NCBI GenBank assembly: GCA_017473115.1
Contig: JAFUNC010000014.1
Span: 113,448-177,447 of the forward strand
Length of the DNA: 64,000 nt
Source: Lachnospiraceae bacterium
Lineage (GTDB): Bacteria > Bacillota > Clostridia > Lachnospirales > Lachnospiraceae
Direction: 5' to 3'
Shown: positions 44,288 through 53,779 of the stretch, piece after piece
How positions within the stretch are numbered: position 1 is the stretch's first letter
How the letters are laid out: every line of letters begins with the position of its first letter
The notes under the pieces: model-generated
What the model was told of the DNA's origin: nothing
Database searches by the model: none
What the model saw: only the letters and a program-made list of their open reading frames with translations
Program-made: the position numbers and the translations under genes

Positions 44288-44560
44288 TTAGATACGGTGC
44301 ATTGAGTCAAAAATCTCTTCGCGCTGACACTTAACCACAACGCCGATTTCTTCTCCAATCTGCTCCAATTCGCTTGCAATATCCGCAAAAGGCTTAGATG
44401 CCTCATTCATATCCGTAATCATCATCATGTTAAAATATCCCTGCACGATGGTCTGAGAAATATCCTCAATGTTAATGTGATTGTTTGCAAGGTAAGTACA
44501 AATTTTAGCGATAATACCAACGCCGTCCTTACCTACTACTGTAATAATTGTCTTTTTCAT
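44288..44560 (-). CDS. ACT domain protein (UPF0237)
   Basis: A 90-residue single-ACT protein starting [20 protein letters not shown], followed by [20 protein letters not shown], which is typical of UPF0237. ACT domains bind small ligands such as amino acids. AAAGGAAAC precedes the ATG at 44560. It is paired with the UPF0210 gene 23 bases downstream. Confidence 0.93.
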   Translation of the reverse strand: MKKTIITVVGKDGVGIIAKICTYLANNHINIEDISQTIVQGYFNMMMITDMNEASKPFADIASELEQIGEEIGVVVKCQREEIFDSMHRI

Positions 44561-44596
44561 AATGTTTCCTTTCTATGTGAAAAATAATTTTATTTT

Positions 44597-45022
44597 TTAT
44601 TGCACTCCATTAAAATCTGTTTTGCTCTCAAAGGGACGATTAAAAGAACCTATCTCAATCAAATTCCCCTCCGGGTCCGCAATATAACAGGTCCTCTGTC
44701 CCCAAGGCTCTGTCGTCGGCTCCAATATAGATTGCGCACCTTTTTCAATTGCCTTCGCATATTCCAAATCGACCTCTTCAAATGTGTCAACATACAATGC
44801 AATTTCAAAATGGCCATTAAAGCCTTTTATGTATTCATATTTTCTACTTGTCATTTTCTCGAAGTTCTTTCGCTCATAAAGCATGAAAAGGGTTCCGTCT
44901 TTTATCAGATATACATTCTCTGCATTTTCGCTTTCCCGAATTTCAAATCCAAGAACATCTCTGTAAAAGCGAACCATTGTCGGCATATCTTCAACAAATA
45001 ATCCAAAACCATCAAGTTTCAT
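44597..45022 (-). CDS. VOC family protein (glyoxalase/bleomycin-resistance fold)
   Basis: The 141-residue protein has two beta-alpha-beta-beta-beta modules of the VOC fold: MVRFYRDVLGFEIRESE near the start and IADPEGNLIEIGSFNRP near the end, where Glu is a typical metal ligand. It could bind or modify a small metabolite; the substrate is unknown. I choose ATG 45022 with GGAGG 8 bases upstream. Confidence 0.85.
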   Translation of the reverse strand: MKLDGFGLFVEDMPTMVRFYRDVLGFEIRESENAENVYLIKDGTLFMLYERKNFEKMTSRKYEYIKGFNGHFEIALYVDTFEEVDLEYAKAIEKGAQSILEPTTEPWGQRTCYIADPEGNLIEIGSFNRPFESKTDFNGVQ

Positions 45023-45043
45023 TTTGATTACCTCCAAATTTTC

Positions 45044-45682
45044 TCAACTGTCTGCAACCGTTTCCACAACTCCGCTTTTTACGCACAACTTATAAAAAGT
45101 ATTCTTCCCTTTGCAGATTTCCGAATTCCATTTCTTTGAATCCTGCAAACGCTCATTTGCATTTTCCAAATCTTCAAAAATAAACTGAATTCCTTCATCC
45201 AATGCCTGTCTATCCTGATGCACAACATATTCCGGAAGTACTGCTGTACCAAGCACAACATCCCTTATGGACTTAATATCCGTATGGCAGTACATATCAT
45301 AATTGCTAATAAGTCGATGGCAACGGAAACTATCATGATAAAATAGCAATAACGCCTTTCCTGCCTCTGTATTATGCAATACCATCGTATATAAAATTTT
45401 CTTTTCTATTGTCTTATTTAGTTGCGGAATAAAAGTACTTTCTCCTTTTATTTCCAATTCCATAACCAATTTATTATATGTTCCGCCCAACGAATCACGC
45501 AATAATTGCGTCACAAGTTCTTTCGATAACTGTTCTTTGGAATATACACTCTTCTCTTCACACTTCCATATACTGATGGAATTTATATATTCTACAATTT
45601 GGGCAGTCCCATAATCATTATTGGAAGACTCAATACTTTTTGCCTTTGATGACTTACCAAATAAGTTCTGAAAAAAACTCAT
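45044..45682 (-). CDS. Unknown protein
   Basis: A 212-residue, probably soluble protein of no family I recognise. It opens with MSFFQNLFGKSSKAKS and is mixed alpha/beta by composition with no membrane helix or metal motif. I choose ATG 45682 because AAGGAG lies 8 bases upstream; the ORF extension to 45742 overlaps the preceding gene. The upstream membrane protein gene ends at 45718, 36 bases away, so the two may act together. Confidence 0.55.
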   Translation of the reverse strand: MSFFQNLFGKSSKAKSIESSNNDYGTAQIVEYINSISIWKCEEKSVYSKEQLSKELVTQLLRDSLGGTYNKLVMELEIKGESTFIPQLNKTIEKKILYTMVLHNTEAGKALLLFYHDSFRCHRLISNYDMYCHTDIKSIRDVVLGTAVLPEYVVHQDRQALDEGIQFIFEDLENANERLQDSKKWNSEICKGKNTFYKLCVKSGVVETVADS

Positions 45683-45717
45683 TGCATTCTCCTTACCTTC
45701 TCTAATGCAATTGCACT

Positions 45718-46536
45718 CTACGCATTCTCCCCACTCAAACACTTTAAAATCATATCCCTATATTCCTCGTGACGGGGCATACCGCCGCCAAATCCGCCGG
45801 TCTTAGGAATCATAATTTTAAAATAATCGCCGTTTTTCATGGTAATCACGCAGTTTAAAGAACCTGCCATACCGTTCTTTACCTTACAGTTTTCAACATC
45901 TTCCAATGCAAAGCATTTGCATAAACTGCCCAAAGAAACGGGTTCTGTCAGGGTCCGGATTTTTAAATCACTGGAAACGGGAACCTTATTAAACTCATAA
46001 TAATATTTATATGCACCACAATCTGCCACTACAAGGGAACGCTCTGTAACACCAAGATACATATCGTAAGTTGCTAACTTTTTCTTGCGCACCGATACAA
46101 TTTTACCATCTTCTGCCGGACGTATATCATCTGCCGTAAGAACACATTTATCAAATACGCAACTTGCGGAAGATTCTTTGGTCACAACGCGTATTGCTGC
46201 AACTAGGGTTTCACCTGCAGGAACATACTTTCCCAAAGCAACACGCATGTTTGCCTCGTTAAAAATGTCGTTTTCGTCGGTTACCACAGTACCACCTTGG
46301 CTTTTCTTGCCTCGAATAATCATAGGCAATGAATGACCAAAGGCCATAACAAGAAAAAATACGCCTATAAAAACAATAATCTTTGAAATTTCAACAATTC
46401 TGTCATCTACCGGCGTCGGACCTTTGGTTGACATATAGACAAGAACAAACACACCGAAACACACCAACGCCATTAAAATGCTCACTATAAAAGAAACAAC
46501 TGCTCTTTTTCCGCCTTGATTTTTATTTTGACTCAT
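45718..46536 (-). CDS. Unknown membrane protein
   Basis: A 272-residue protein with two hydrophobic helices near the N-terminus (about 13-35 and 48-68) and a soluble cytoplasmic remainder that includes two beta-rich PH-like stretches (VALGKYVPAGETLVAAIRVV and NCVITMKNGDYFKIMIPKTG). I do not recognise the family. It precedes an unknown gene and follows yycJ after 82 bases. The start at 46536 is preceded by GAGGAAGTT. Confidence 0.6.
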   Translation of the reverse strand: MSQNKNQGGKRAVVSFIVSILMALVCFGVFVLVYMSTKGPTPVDDRIVEISKIIVFIGVFFLVMAFGHSLPMIIRGKKSQGGTVVTDENDIFNEANMRVALGKYVPAGETLVAAIRVVTKESSASCVFDKCVLTADDIRPAEDGKIVSVRKKKLATYDMYLGVTERSLVVADCGAYKYYYEFNKVPVSSDLKIRTLTEPVSLGSLCKCFALEDVENCKVKNGMAGSLNCVITMKNGDYFKIMIPKTGGFGGGMPRHEEYRDMILKCLSGENA

Positions 46537-46618
46537 TTTCTAACTTCCTCACAATCTCTTCTTTATAAATCACATTCTATGAAGGTTTTATCATTATCCC
46601 TCAGAACATTCACTCACC

Positions 46619-47416
46619 TTAAAACTCCAACTTCGGAAACGTCCCGTCCCTCTTAGCCACAAGAATCGGGAAATCGTTGCCGTCATAAGGATTATCGCCC
46701 ATGGTCACTTCCAATTTCACTGTCTCATAAGCCAATTCCGGCAAGTTGTTTTCCTTACTCAAATGTCCAAGCACAACAGCCTTCATATCGTCATGTAAGA
46801 CCTTGGATAAAAGTCTTCCGCCGGCCTCATTGGACAAATGCCCGTGACTTCCCAGAATACGCTGTTTTAAGGGGTAAGGGTAAGGTCCCACCTGTAACAT
46901 ATTGATATCGTGGTTTGCTTCCAAAAGAAGCACATCCAAGCCTTTTAAACAATCTACGATGTAATCGTCATATGTGCCCATATCCGTCGCAATCGCGGCA
47001 CTTTTATCACCACTCCGAAAACGATACGCCACAGGATCTCTTGCATCGTGGCTGATGCGCATGGAATTAATTTCCATATCTTTTATCATAAAAGGACTGT
47101 CCGCCTGAATACTCTCAAAAAGCGATACATCAATGTCCCCTAAGTTTTTTTTCTGTAAAATTTCCTGAATCGTGCCACGGGTGGCATAAATTGGGATACC
47201 ATATTTACGTGCCATAACACCGATGCCTTGAATGTGGTCGGAATGTTCGTGAGTAATCAAAATGCCGTCCAAATCTTTGCCGCAAAGGTCAATTTCTTTT
47301 AACCCTGCTTCAATTTTCTTAGCACTGATGCCCACGTCCACCAAAAGATGGGTGTTATCGTTTCCCACATAAATACAGTTTCCGCTGCTACCGCTGGCAA
47401 TACTGACCAGTCTCAT
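46619..47416 (-). CDS. MBL-fold hydrolase, YycJ/WalJ type
   Basis: A 265-residue metallo-beta-lactamase-fold hydrolase. It starts LVSIASGSSGNCIYVGN, has the metal motif THEHSDHIQG (HxHxDH), an NHD-like ANHDINMLQ and a late GHLSKENN segment. This matches YycJ (WalJ) proteins, thought to be nucleases acting in DNA or mRNA metabolism. It follows the FtsA-like gene after 6 bases and lies in the polA-coaE run, which favours a DNA-related role. The ATG has GGAAAG upstream. Confidence 0.92.
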   Translation of the reverse strand: MRLVSIASGSSGNCIYVGNDNTHLLVDVGISAKKIEAGLKEIDLCGKDLDGILITHEHSDHIQGIGVMARKYGIPIYATRGTIQEILQKKNLGDIDVSLFESIQADSPFMIKDMEINSMRISHDARDPVAYRFRSGDKSAAIATDMGTYDDYIVDCLKGLDVLLLEANHDINMLQVGPYPYPLKQRILGSHGHLSNEAGGRLLSKVLHDDMKAVVLGHLSKENNLPELAYETVKLEVTMGDNPYDGNDFPILVAKRDGTFPKLEF

Positions 47417-47422
47417 TTGTTT

Positions 47423-49705
47423 TTATCTTTCCTTCCAATAAATTTCAATCACATCGCCCGGTGTCAAGGGTTCCATATACTGTGCCTGTCTGCCGTTTAA
47501 CTGCGTTACAATGGAACGGCCGTTGGCGTGTGACAAATCAAAATTAATATAATCAAATACTTCTACAAACACGTATGAAGATTTGCCTTTTAAGGTAATA
47601 GGCGCGCCATTTACCATAACCATCATCTCAACTGCCGCAGGCTTAGGCGCCTCCTGCACTTCTGCATCCGCGCTTGTATTTGCGGTAGCATTTGCAGAAG
47701 AAGTTCCTGTTGTTTCTATCACATTTTCTTCCTCTGCCATGGTTTCTTCTACGTCAGCAAGATAATCCGACATATCATCCGCAAAAGCATCTGCTTTCAT
47801 TTCTACGTCATCAGTTACGCTCTTATTTGCATTTGCCTTTGTGTCTGCATTTTTATCGTTGTCCGCACTGCCTGCCTTACCGCTCTTACTTTCTGCTCCG
47901 GCAGACTTACTTCCGACCTTGCTCTTCGTCGTCTTTTTCTTCTTCGGCGGTGTTGCTTTCACAATATCAAAGGTGAAATTATCATACACCTTTGTTCTCT
48001 TGTCAGCCTTCTTGTTATTGACATTGACGCACTTGCTCTTGTCTAAAATAATGTCCATAAACTCAAGAATCTGCGGTACGGTGTAGTAATTAAGCATCTC
48101 TATTTCATCGCCCTCCTGCACCACATAAGCCGGGGAACGGAGTTCGCCGTTTACGCTTGCAAATTTCGGGAACTGTACCGGTGTTTTATCTACGATTACC
48201 GTAATACTTTCCTTCATTTCCGCAAGACTGCCGAGTTCTACCACAGCATCTTCGCCCGCAGTAGACTCAAGCAAACGCACAATATCGTTTGCGTGGATAT
48301 AACTATGTAAATCCGCAGGTTCGCCGTTTAAATAGAATTCTGCCGCTTCACCCTGATTACCGCGAATGGTCTTGGACTTACCGTTCAATGTAAAAGTAAC
48401 GCCTGCGCCACGTCTCGGGAACAAAGCCTCATTGGGAATGCCTGCCTGCATTACCACATCCACAATGGTCAATTTGCCGTTATCGTATAACTTCATTCTC
48501 TCATCGTTAAAAGATACGAAAATAAAGTTGTTATTCTGCTCATAGAAGTTCAAACAAATACCAAGGGGTGTTACCAACAGTGAATCCTTCTTTAAGGAAT
48601 CGTCCTGGAAAATAATCTTCTGCATTACTTCCTCGCCACGCAAAGCAACACGTTGTACCTGGATACCGATTTTATCAGCCAGATGATTGGTATACCCTTC
48701 GATTTTACCGCCACCGCCGACAACAAATACCGCACTGACAGGCTTGTCACCGTTTAACTTCATAATGCACTCTGCCACCTGGGTGGTCATTTTATCAAGT
48801 TCAGGTTCTAAAAGTTGCAAAACCTCGTCCTTGGTAATAGACTGGGGAAGACCGATAATATCTTCATACTCAGCCACACCATTTTCGGTAACGTTTCTTT
48901 TAATCTCTTCCGCCACATTGAAATCAACAAGACAATGCTGGGCAATCATCTCTGTCAGACAATCCCCCGCTGTAGGAATCATTCCGTAAGCCGCAATGCT
49001 TCCGTCCTTGGTGATACAGATATCAGAAGTACCTGCACCAACGTCCACAAGGGCAATGTTTAGCATACGGTACTTCTCAGGGATAGCAACCTCAATTGCA
49101 GCAATAGGCTCCAAAGTAAGGTTTGCAACGGTCAAATCCGCCATTTCCACTGCAGTATACAAACCATCTACCACATCGCTGGGAAGGAAGGTCGCAATCA
49201 AATCCATACCAATCTGCTTTGCCTTATGGTTCTCAAGATTGGTCATAACATTACCGTTCATATAATAACGGATTACGCTGTGGCCAACGCAATAAAACTT
49301 CTCATCAGGTCCCAAATTCTTGTTAAAAGCCGCATAAGCCTTCTCAACTCCGGCACCGTCCAAATCATAAATATGCTCATCTGTAATGGTGGTCTCTACC
49401 TCAAAATCTTTCTCCACATAGGCATACTCTGTGCGCAGAACACGACCTGCCGCAGCGATACATACTTCTTTTAGTTTACGCTTGGTCTTCTCTTCCAAAA
49501 TTGCTTTTACCTCTTTGATGGTTCCGGCAACCTTGGCAATGTCATGAATCTGTCCGTCAATCATTGCACGGGTTTCATGTTCCTTGACTGCCTGTGCCAC
49601 TACATAAAAGCAATCTCCGTCCTTATATCCAACTGTTCCTACTATGCTTCTGGTTCCGATATCAAGACCGAATACCAGAGACGCGGGATATTTTACTCCT
49701 GCCAT
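47423..49705 (-). CDS. FtsA-like actin-fold protein with long C-terminal extension
   Basis: The 760-residue protein begins with an FtsA-type actin ATPase domain: SLVFGLDIGTRSIVGTVGY (phosphate 1), VALVDVGAGTSDICI-like IALVDVGAGTSDICITKDG (phosphate 2) and VFVVGGGGKIEGY (adenosine). After about residue 370 it continues with a ubiquitin-like/SLBB-like region, then a low-complexity Lys/Ala/Asp/Ser linker (about 585-690) and a second small beta domain. True FtsA is about 420 residues, so this is a larger cousin known in Clostridia whose partners are not established. It lacks an obvious membrane helix at the C-terminus. It overlaps coaE by 13 bases and is followed by yycJ. Confidence 0.8.
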   Translation of the reverse strand: MAGVKYPASLVFGLDIGTRSIVGTVGYKDGDCFYVVAQAVKEHETRAMIDGQIHDIAKVAGTIKEVKAILEEKTKRKLKEVCIAAAGRVLRTEYAYVEKDFEVETTITDEHIYDLDGAGVEKAYAAFNKNLGPDEKFYCVGHSVIRYYMNGNVMTNLENHKAKQIGMDLIATFLPSDVVDGLYTAVEMADLTVANLTLEPIAAIEVAIPEKYRMLNIALVDVGAGTSDICITKDGSIAAYGMIPTAGDCLTEMIAQHCLVDFNVAEEIKRNVTENGVAEYEDIIGLPQSITKDEVLQLLEPELDKMTTQVAECIMKLNGDKPVSAVFVVGGGGKIEGYTNHLADKIGIQVQRVALRGEEVMQKIIFQDDSLKKDSLLVTPLGICLNFYEQNNNFIFVSFNDERMKLYDNGKLTIVDVVMQAGIPNEALFPRRGAGVTFTLNGKSKTIRGNQGEAAEFYLNGEPADLHSYIHANDIVRLLESTAGEDAVVELGSLAEMKESITVIVDKTPVQFPKFASVNGELRSPAYVVQEGDEIEMLNYYTVPQILEFMDIILDKSKCVNVNNKKADKRTKVYDNFTFDIVKATPPKKKKTTKSKVGSKSAGAESKSGKAGSADNDKNADTKANANKSVTDDVEMKADAFADDMSDYLADVEETMAEEENVIETTGTSSANATANTSADAEVQEAPKPAAVEMMVMVNGAPITLKGKSSYVFVEVFDYINFDLSHANGRSIVTQLNGRQAQYMEPLTPGDVIEIYWKER

Positions 49706-50316
49706 AAATAGTCCCCCATAATGTTATCTATCTGTTCTTTTAATTCTTCAATGGTCCCGTCATTTACAATTACACGGTGGGCATATTTACGAAATTCTTC
49801 CTCCGTAAGTTGTTGCTCCATTATGCCTTCGATACGCTCCGTGGAATATCCTCTGGCTTCCATTAAGCGCTTTGCACGCAAACTTTCGCCTGCACATACA
49901 TACCAAAGTTCATCTAACTCCGGCAAATATCCGGCTTCAATCAGAAGTGCTGCTTCGATAAAAACAAAGCCAACCTTGCATTCTTCCCTTGCCTTAGCGG
50001 TACGTTCACGCACCTCATCTTTTACCGCCGGATGAATCAAAGCATTGACTTCGTCTAATAAGGCATCATCCGCAAAAATTTTCTCTGCCGCCTTTGCCCT
50101 GTCAATGGTGCCGTCCTCCAAGACAATATCTTCACCTACCAATTCGATAAACGCCTCATAACATCTGCCTCCGGGCATTTTTACCTCATTGCCGATATCA
50201 TCCGCCACCAAAATCTCGCAAGGATATTTTTCTTTTAAATAGTTTAAAACCACCGATTTGCCGGCTCCGACACCACCGGTAATTCCAATCACCCTGAAAG
50301 GTTTATTTCGTTTCAT
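49693..50316 (-). CDS. coaE: Dephospho-CoA kinase
   Basis: CoaE catalyses the last step of coenzyme A synthesis. The 207-residue protein starts MKRNKPFRVIGITGGVGAGK, with the P-loop GGVGAGKS, then VADDIGNE, the LIHPAVKDEV motif and the lid region ARGYSTERIEGIMEQQ. I choose ATG 50316, which overlaps the end of polA by 14 bases; GGGAG lies upstream. It overlaps the FtsA-like gene by 13 bases, so translation of the three is likely coupled. Confidence 0.96.
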   Translation of the reverse strand: MKRNKPFRVIGITGGVGAGKSVVLNYLKEKYPCEILVADDIGNEVKMPGGRCYEAFIELVGEDIVLEDGTIDRAKAAEKIFADDALLDEVNALIHPAVKDEVRERTAKAREECKVGFVFIEAALLIEAGYLPELDELWYVCAGESLRAKRLMEARGYSTERIEGIMEQQLTEEEFRKYAHRVIVNDGTIEELKEQIDNIMGDYLWQE

Positions 50317-53035
50317 ACCAGTTATCTCCCGTATGCAAATCCACATCCAAGGATACCGCTAACTGCGCTGCATTCTCCATTTCCGTACGAAGAATTTCTT
50401 CCACCTTGGATACTTCTTCTTTCTCTACTTCCAGAAGCAGTTCATCGTGCACCTGCAGAAGTACTTTGGACTTGCAATTTTCTTCCACCAAACGGTCTCT
50501 GACACGAATCATGGCAATCTTCATAATGTCTGCAGCGGTTCCCTGTATAGGGGCATTCATTGCCACACGCTCACCAAAACTTCTCTGCATAAAATTTGAT
50601 GAAGAAAGTTCAGGGATTGGTCTCCTTCTGCCAAACATCGTCAAAGAATATCCATTCTTCTTCGCATCTTTTACCGCATTATCCAAGAAAGCCTTAATTC
50701 CGGGATACGTGTTAAAATACTCATCAATATAAACCTTGGCTTCCTTGGGACTGATACTCAAGTCCTGGCTCAACCCAAAAGAACTGATGCCGTATACAAT
50801 ACCGAAGTTTACTGCCTTGGCATTTCTTCTCTGTAACGCCGTAACCTCCTCAAAAGGCACATGAAATACTTTAGACGCCGTAATTCTGTGAATATCTTCT
50901 GCCGATTTATATGCTTCAATCAACTGTTCATCTTCCGACATATGCGCAAGGATACGAAGTTCAATCTGCGAGTAGTCCGCATCCATAAACACACAACCGC
51001 TCTTCGGTACAAAAACCTTACGAATCAGGCGTCCCATCTCCATTCGGATGGGGATATTCTGTAAATTCGGCTCTGTGGAACTGATACGTCCTGTTGCGGT
51101 AATGGTCTGGTGGAAGGTGGTATGAATTCTGCCGTCTTCCGCGATTTCCCCTGCCAAACCGTCCGCATAAGTGGATTTTAACTTAGCAAGGCCTCTGTAT
51201 TCCAACACGTCCGCCACAATCGGGTGTTCCTTAGCTAAACCTTCCAAAACATCAGCCGCCGTAGAATATCCGGTCTTGGTCTTTTTACCGCCCGGAAGAG
51301 CCATTTTATCAAATAAAATCTCACCTAACTGCTTGGGGGAATTAATATTAAAATCTTCCCCTGCCGCTTCGTGAATCCGTTTTTCCAAAACTTCTATTTT
51401 TTCCTGCAGTTCATCACCGTAGGCTTTTAACTCGTCAGGTTTTACAATGACGCCTTCTGCTTCCATTTCGCCTAAAACTACCGATAAGGGCATTTCGATT
51501 TTCTCAAAGAGTTCAAGCATATTGGTATTCTTAAGTTTTTCCTGCAATACGGGATACGCATCAAATGCAACGCCCGCGAGGTCACAATAATATGACACCA
51601 AAGCATCCCGCTTCTCATTGTAGGCTTTTGCCGGAGTCATTTTGGGAAACTCCTGTTTGAATGTCGGCATCACCCTGTCCAAATGTTCCGAAGCAATATC
51701 CTCTACGGTATAATCACTTTTTAACGGATATAAAAGATAGGCTCCGATTAAAATATCAAAGAATCGTCCCGAAATCGCTTTGGATGATTTCTTACGCATC
51801 TTGTCTGACACCATAAAAGGATATATATTTTTGCTGTCATATACCGAAATTACAGGTCCGCTCTCATCTTCCGCAAGAATCTGCAAATTTTTCAGTAAAA
51901 ACTCTTCACTGATTTCATCGTTCTTTGCAACCCAAATCAATTGTTTTGCATTATATGCCAAAGCCAAACCAATGATTTTACTTTCTTGTGCCTCGGGTGC
52001 AAACAAAGACAACTGCTCAAAAGACGCAACCGTTTCCCCCGACTCTGCCGGCAACAATGCCACACCTAAGTGTTTCGCTTTCATTGCCGCATCAAAATGC
52101 TTCTTGGCATCTTTACAGGTAGTAACGGCAATTTTTTCTACTTTTCGGTCTTGCTTTACCACGCCGGCAGCAAAACGGTTCAAAAAGGACTTTAATTCCA
52201 GTTTTTGGAACAAAGCATATGCATCAGCATTATAAAAATCACCTATGACACCATCTTTTATCTCAAATGGAATCTCGGCATTAATCTCTATCGTTGCAAG
52301 TTTCAAACTCAGTTCCGCCAAATCCTGATTCTCTTCCAAGGTTTTACGGATGGCAGGCTTGGTCACTTCTTCAATATGCTCATACACCCCTGCCACACTG
52401 CCGAAATTCACAATCAAATCCGTAGCGGTCTTTTCACCGACTTTCGGCACGCCGGGAATGTTATCCGCGGTATCACCCATTAATGCCTTTAATTCAATAA
52501 ATTGCTTGGGATTCACCTGATATTTGGCCACCACATCCGCAGGATAATAATCTTCCACTTCGGTTTTACCGCCGCCCTTGGTCTTGGGAATACGGATTTT
52601 AACATGTTCGTCTGCAATCTGCAACAAATCGCGGTCTCCGGAAATCAAAACGACCTCCATACCCTGACTCTGGGCACGTTTTGCCATGGTTCCCAAAATA
52701 TCATCTGCTTCCAGCCCCGGCTGTTCCATAATCAGAATTCCCATCGCCTGTAATACTTCTTTCATTACAGGCACCTGCTCATGCAACTCCGCAGGCATAG
52801 GCTTTCTTGTGCCCTTATATTCTGCGAACATCTCATGTCGGAAGGTCTTTGCTTTTACATCAAAAGCAACCGCCAAATACTGCGGCTTCTCTTCCTCTAA
52901 AATTTTGAACATAATATTTAGAAAGCCATAAACCGCATTGGTATGAAGTCCGCTGCTGTTACTAAGCAAGGGCACCCCGTAAAAGGCTCTGTTTAATATA
53001 CTGTGTCCGTCTATTAAAACTATTTTTTCACTCAT
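50303..53035 (-). CDS. polA: DNA polymerase I
   Basis: PolA fills gaps and removes RNA primers. The 910-residue protein has the 5'-3' exonuclease domain (IVLIDGHSILNRAFYGV; GDTADNIPGVPKVGEKTA), a middle 3'-5' exonuclease-like domain in which I see no DxE motif, so proofreading is probably lost as in Bacillus Pol I, and the polymerase domain with FMDADYSQIELRILAHM, RRNAKAVNFGIVYGIS and QVHDELLLEV. ATG 53035 has GATGAGG 9 bases upstream; the upstream extension to 53050 is unlikely. coaE overlaps its 3' end. Confidence 0.97.
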   Translation of the reverse strand: MSEKIVLIDGHSILNRAFYGVPLLSNSSGLHTNAVYGFLNIMFKILEEEKPQYLAVAFDVKAKTFRHEMFAEYKGTRKPMPAELHEQVPVMKEVLQAMGILIMEQPGLEADDILGTMAKRAQSQGMEVVLISGDRDLLQIADEHVKIRIPKTKGGGKTEVEDYYPADVVAKYQVNPKQFIELKALMGDTADNIPGVPKVGEKTATDLIVNFGSVAGVYEHIEEVTKPAIRKTLEENQDLAELSLKLATIEINAEIPFEIKDGVIGDFYNADAYALFQKLELKSFLNRFAAGVVKQDRKVEKIAVTTCKDAKKHFDAAMKAKHLGVALLPAESGETVASFEQLSLFAPEAQESKIIGLALAYNAKQLIWVAKNDEISEEFLLKNLQILAEDESGPVISVYDSKNIYPFMVSDKMRKKSSKAISGRFFDILIGAYLLYPLKSDYTVEDIASEHLDRVMPTFKQEFPKMTPAKAYNEKRDALVSYYCDLAGVAFDAYPVLQEKLKNTNMLELFEKIEMPLSVVLGEMEAEGVIVKPDELKAYGDELQEKIEVLEKRIHEAAGEDFNINSPKQLGEILFDKMALPGGKKTKTGYSTAADVLEGLAKEHPIVADVLEYRGLAKLKSTYADGLAGEIAEDGRIHTTFHQTITATGRISSTEPNLQNIPIRMEMGRLIRKVFVPKSGCVFMDADYSQIELRILAHMSEDEQLIEAYKSAEDIHRITASKVFHVPFEEVTALQRRNAKAVNFGIVYGISSFGLSQDLSISPKEAKVYIDEYFNTYPGIKAFLDNAVKDAKKNGYSLTMFGRRRPIPELSSSNFMQRSFGERVAMNAPIQGTAADIMKIAMIRVRDRLVEENCKSKVLLQVHDELLLEVEKEEVSKVEEILRTEMENAAQLAVSLDVDLHTGDNWYETK

Positions 53036-53105
53036 GAATGAAAACCTCATCTGTTACAGGCCACAATTGACCTTTTATTGATTAACACTTCTTATTGTCA
53101 CAATT

Positions 53106-53429
53106 TTACATATAAAACAACATCGACACATAATATCCTGCTATTACGGCAATAAATATGAGAAGCCAAAATCCGATTCGTGACATTTTTTTACGACGCA
53201 GCGCATTCTCCTCGTTGGTTTTAATTTTATCTTCCAATTCACGCTGTAAATCAAAGGCTTCCGCATCGTCCAATCGTTGCAAACCTGTCACTACCAGGAA
53301 TTCTATCGACAACTCTTCCTTACAATTCGGACATTTTTTGATATGCTCAATAAAAGCAAGACTTTCCTTACTGTCTAACTGATCATCTATGAAACTATGA
53401 ATATTTTTCTGAACCTCTTTACATTCCAT
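53106..53429 (-). CDS. Putative anti-sigma factor with zf-HC2 domain
   Basis: The 107-residue protein has a zinc-finger-like anti-sigma domain: a His followed by CPNCKEEL (HxxxCxxC arrangement: HIKKCPNC) in the first 50 residues, a helical middle and one membrane helix (about 86-104) near the C-terminus. This resembles ZAS-domain anti-sigma factors, but no sigma gene lies next to it. I place the start at ATG 53429 with GAGG upstream; the ORF to 53654 runs across a tRNA gene and is false. It may be expressed ahead of polA, 70 bases away. Confidence 0.75.
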   Translation of the reverse strand: MECKEVQKNIHSFIDDQLDSKESLAFIEHIKKCPNCKEELSIEFLVVTGLQRLDDAEAFDLQRELEDKIKTNEENALRRKKMSRIGFWLLIFIAVIAGYYVSMLFYM

Positions 53430-53464
53430 AGTAATTACCTCATCAAATATCCCAAAATACACAC

Positions 53465-53493
53465 ATGATACACTATTATCTATCATACACCAA
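53465..53493 (-). promoter_or_regulatory. Candidate promoter of the zf-HC2 gene
   Basis: TTGGTG (53493-53488), 17 bases and TATCAT (53470-53465) on the minus strand, 36 bases upstream of the start. Confidence 0.45.
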
Positions 53494-53552
53494 ATCATAT
53501 TATTTTTAAAGTGGAACAAAAAAATATATTTTATAAAAAATGCAAATTTTCC

Positions 53553-53581
53553 TTGCAAGAATCTTAATTTTATGATAGTAT
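53553..53581 (+). promoter_or_regulatory. Promoter of tRNA-Leu
   Basis: TTGCAA (53553-53558), 17 bases and TAGTAT (53576-53581), ending 21 bases before the tRNA. Confidence 0.55.
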
Positions 53582-53602
53582 ATACAACGGTTGATAACTT
53601 AT

Positions 53603-53685
53603 GCCGGTGTGTCGGAATGGCAGACGAGGCAGACTCAAAATCTGTTGTGGGCAACCACGTGTGGGTTCAAGTCCCACCGCCGGCA
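53603..53685 (+). tRNA. tRNA-Leu (anticodon CAA)
   Basis: The 83-base gene folds as a class II tRNA: acceptor GCCGGTG pairs with CGCCGGC (one G-U), anticodon loop CTCAAAA gives CAA for UUG, a long variable arm TGTGGGCAACCACG as in leucine tRNAs, and T-arm GTGGG-TTCAAGT-CCCAC. Discriminator A at 53685; CCA is not encoded. Confidence 0.95.
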
Positions 53686-53779
53686 GTTACTTTTTCAATT
53701 TTTAAAAGAGGAAATGCGAGCAATCGTGTTTCTTTTTTTATTATATTGATATAAAATCAGGTGGAAAGGAGCAAGCGTT

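Noticed and set aside
53430-53654. In-frame extension of the zf-HC2 gene to a 182-residue protein
   Set aside because: It would run antisense through tRNA-Leu and lacks a ribosome binding site; the GAGG before ATG 53429 fits the family start.
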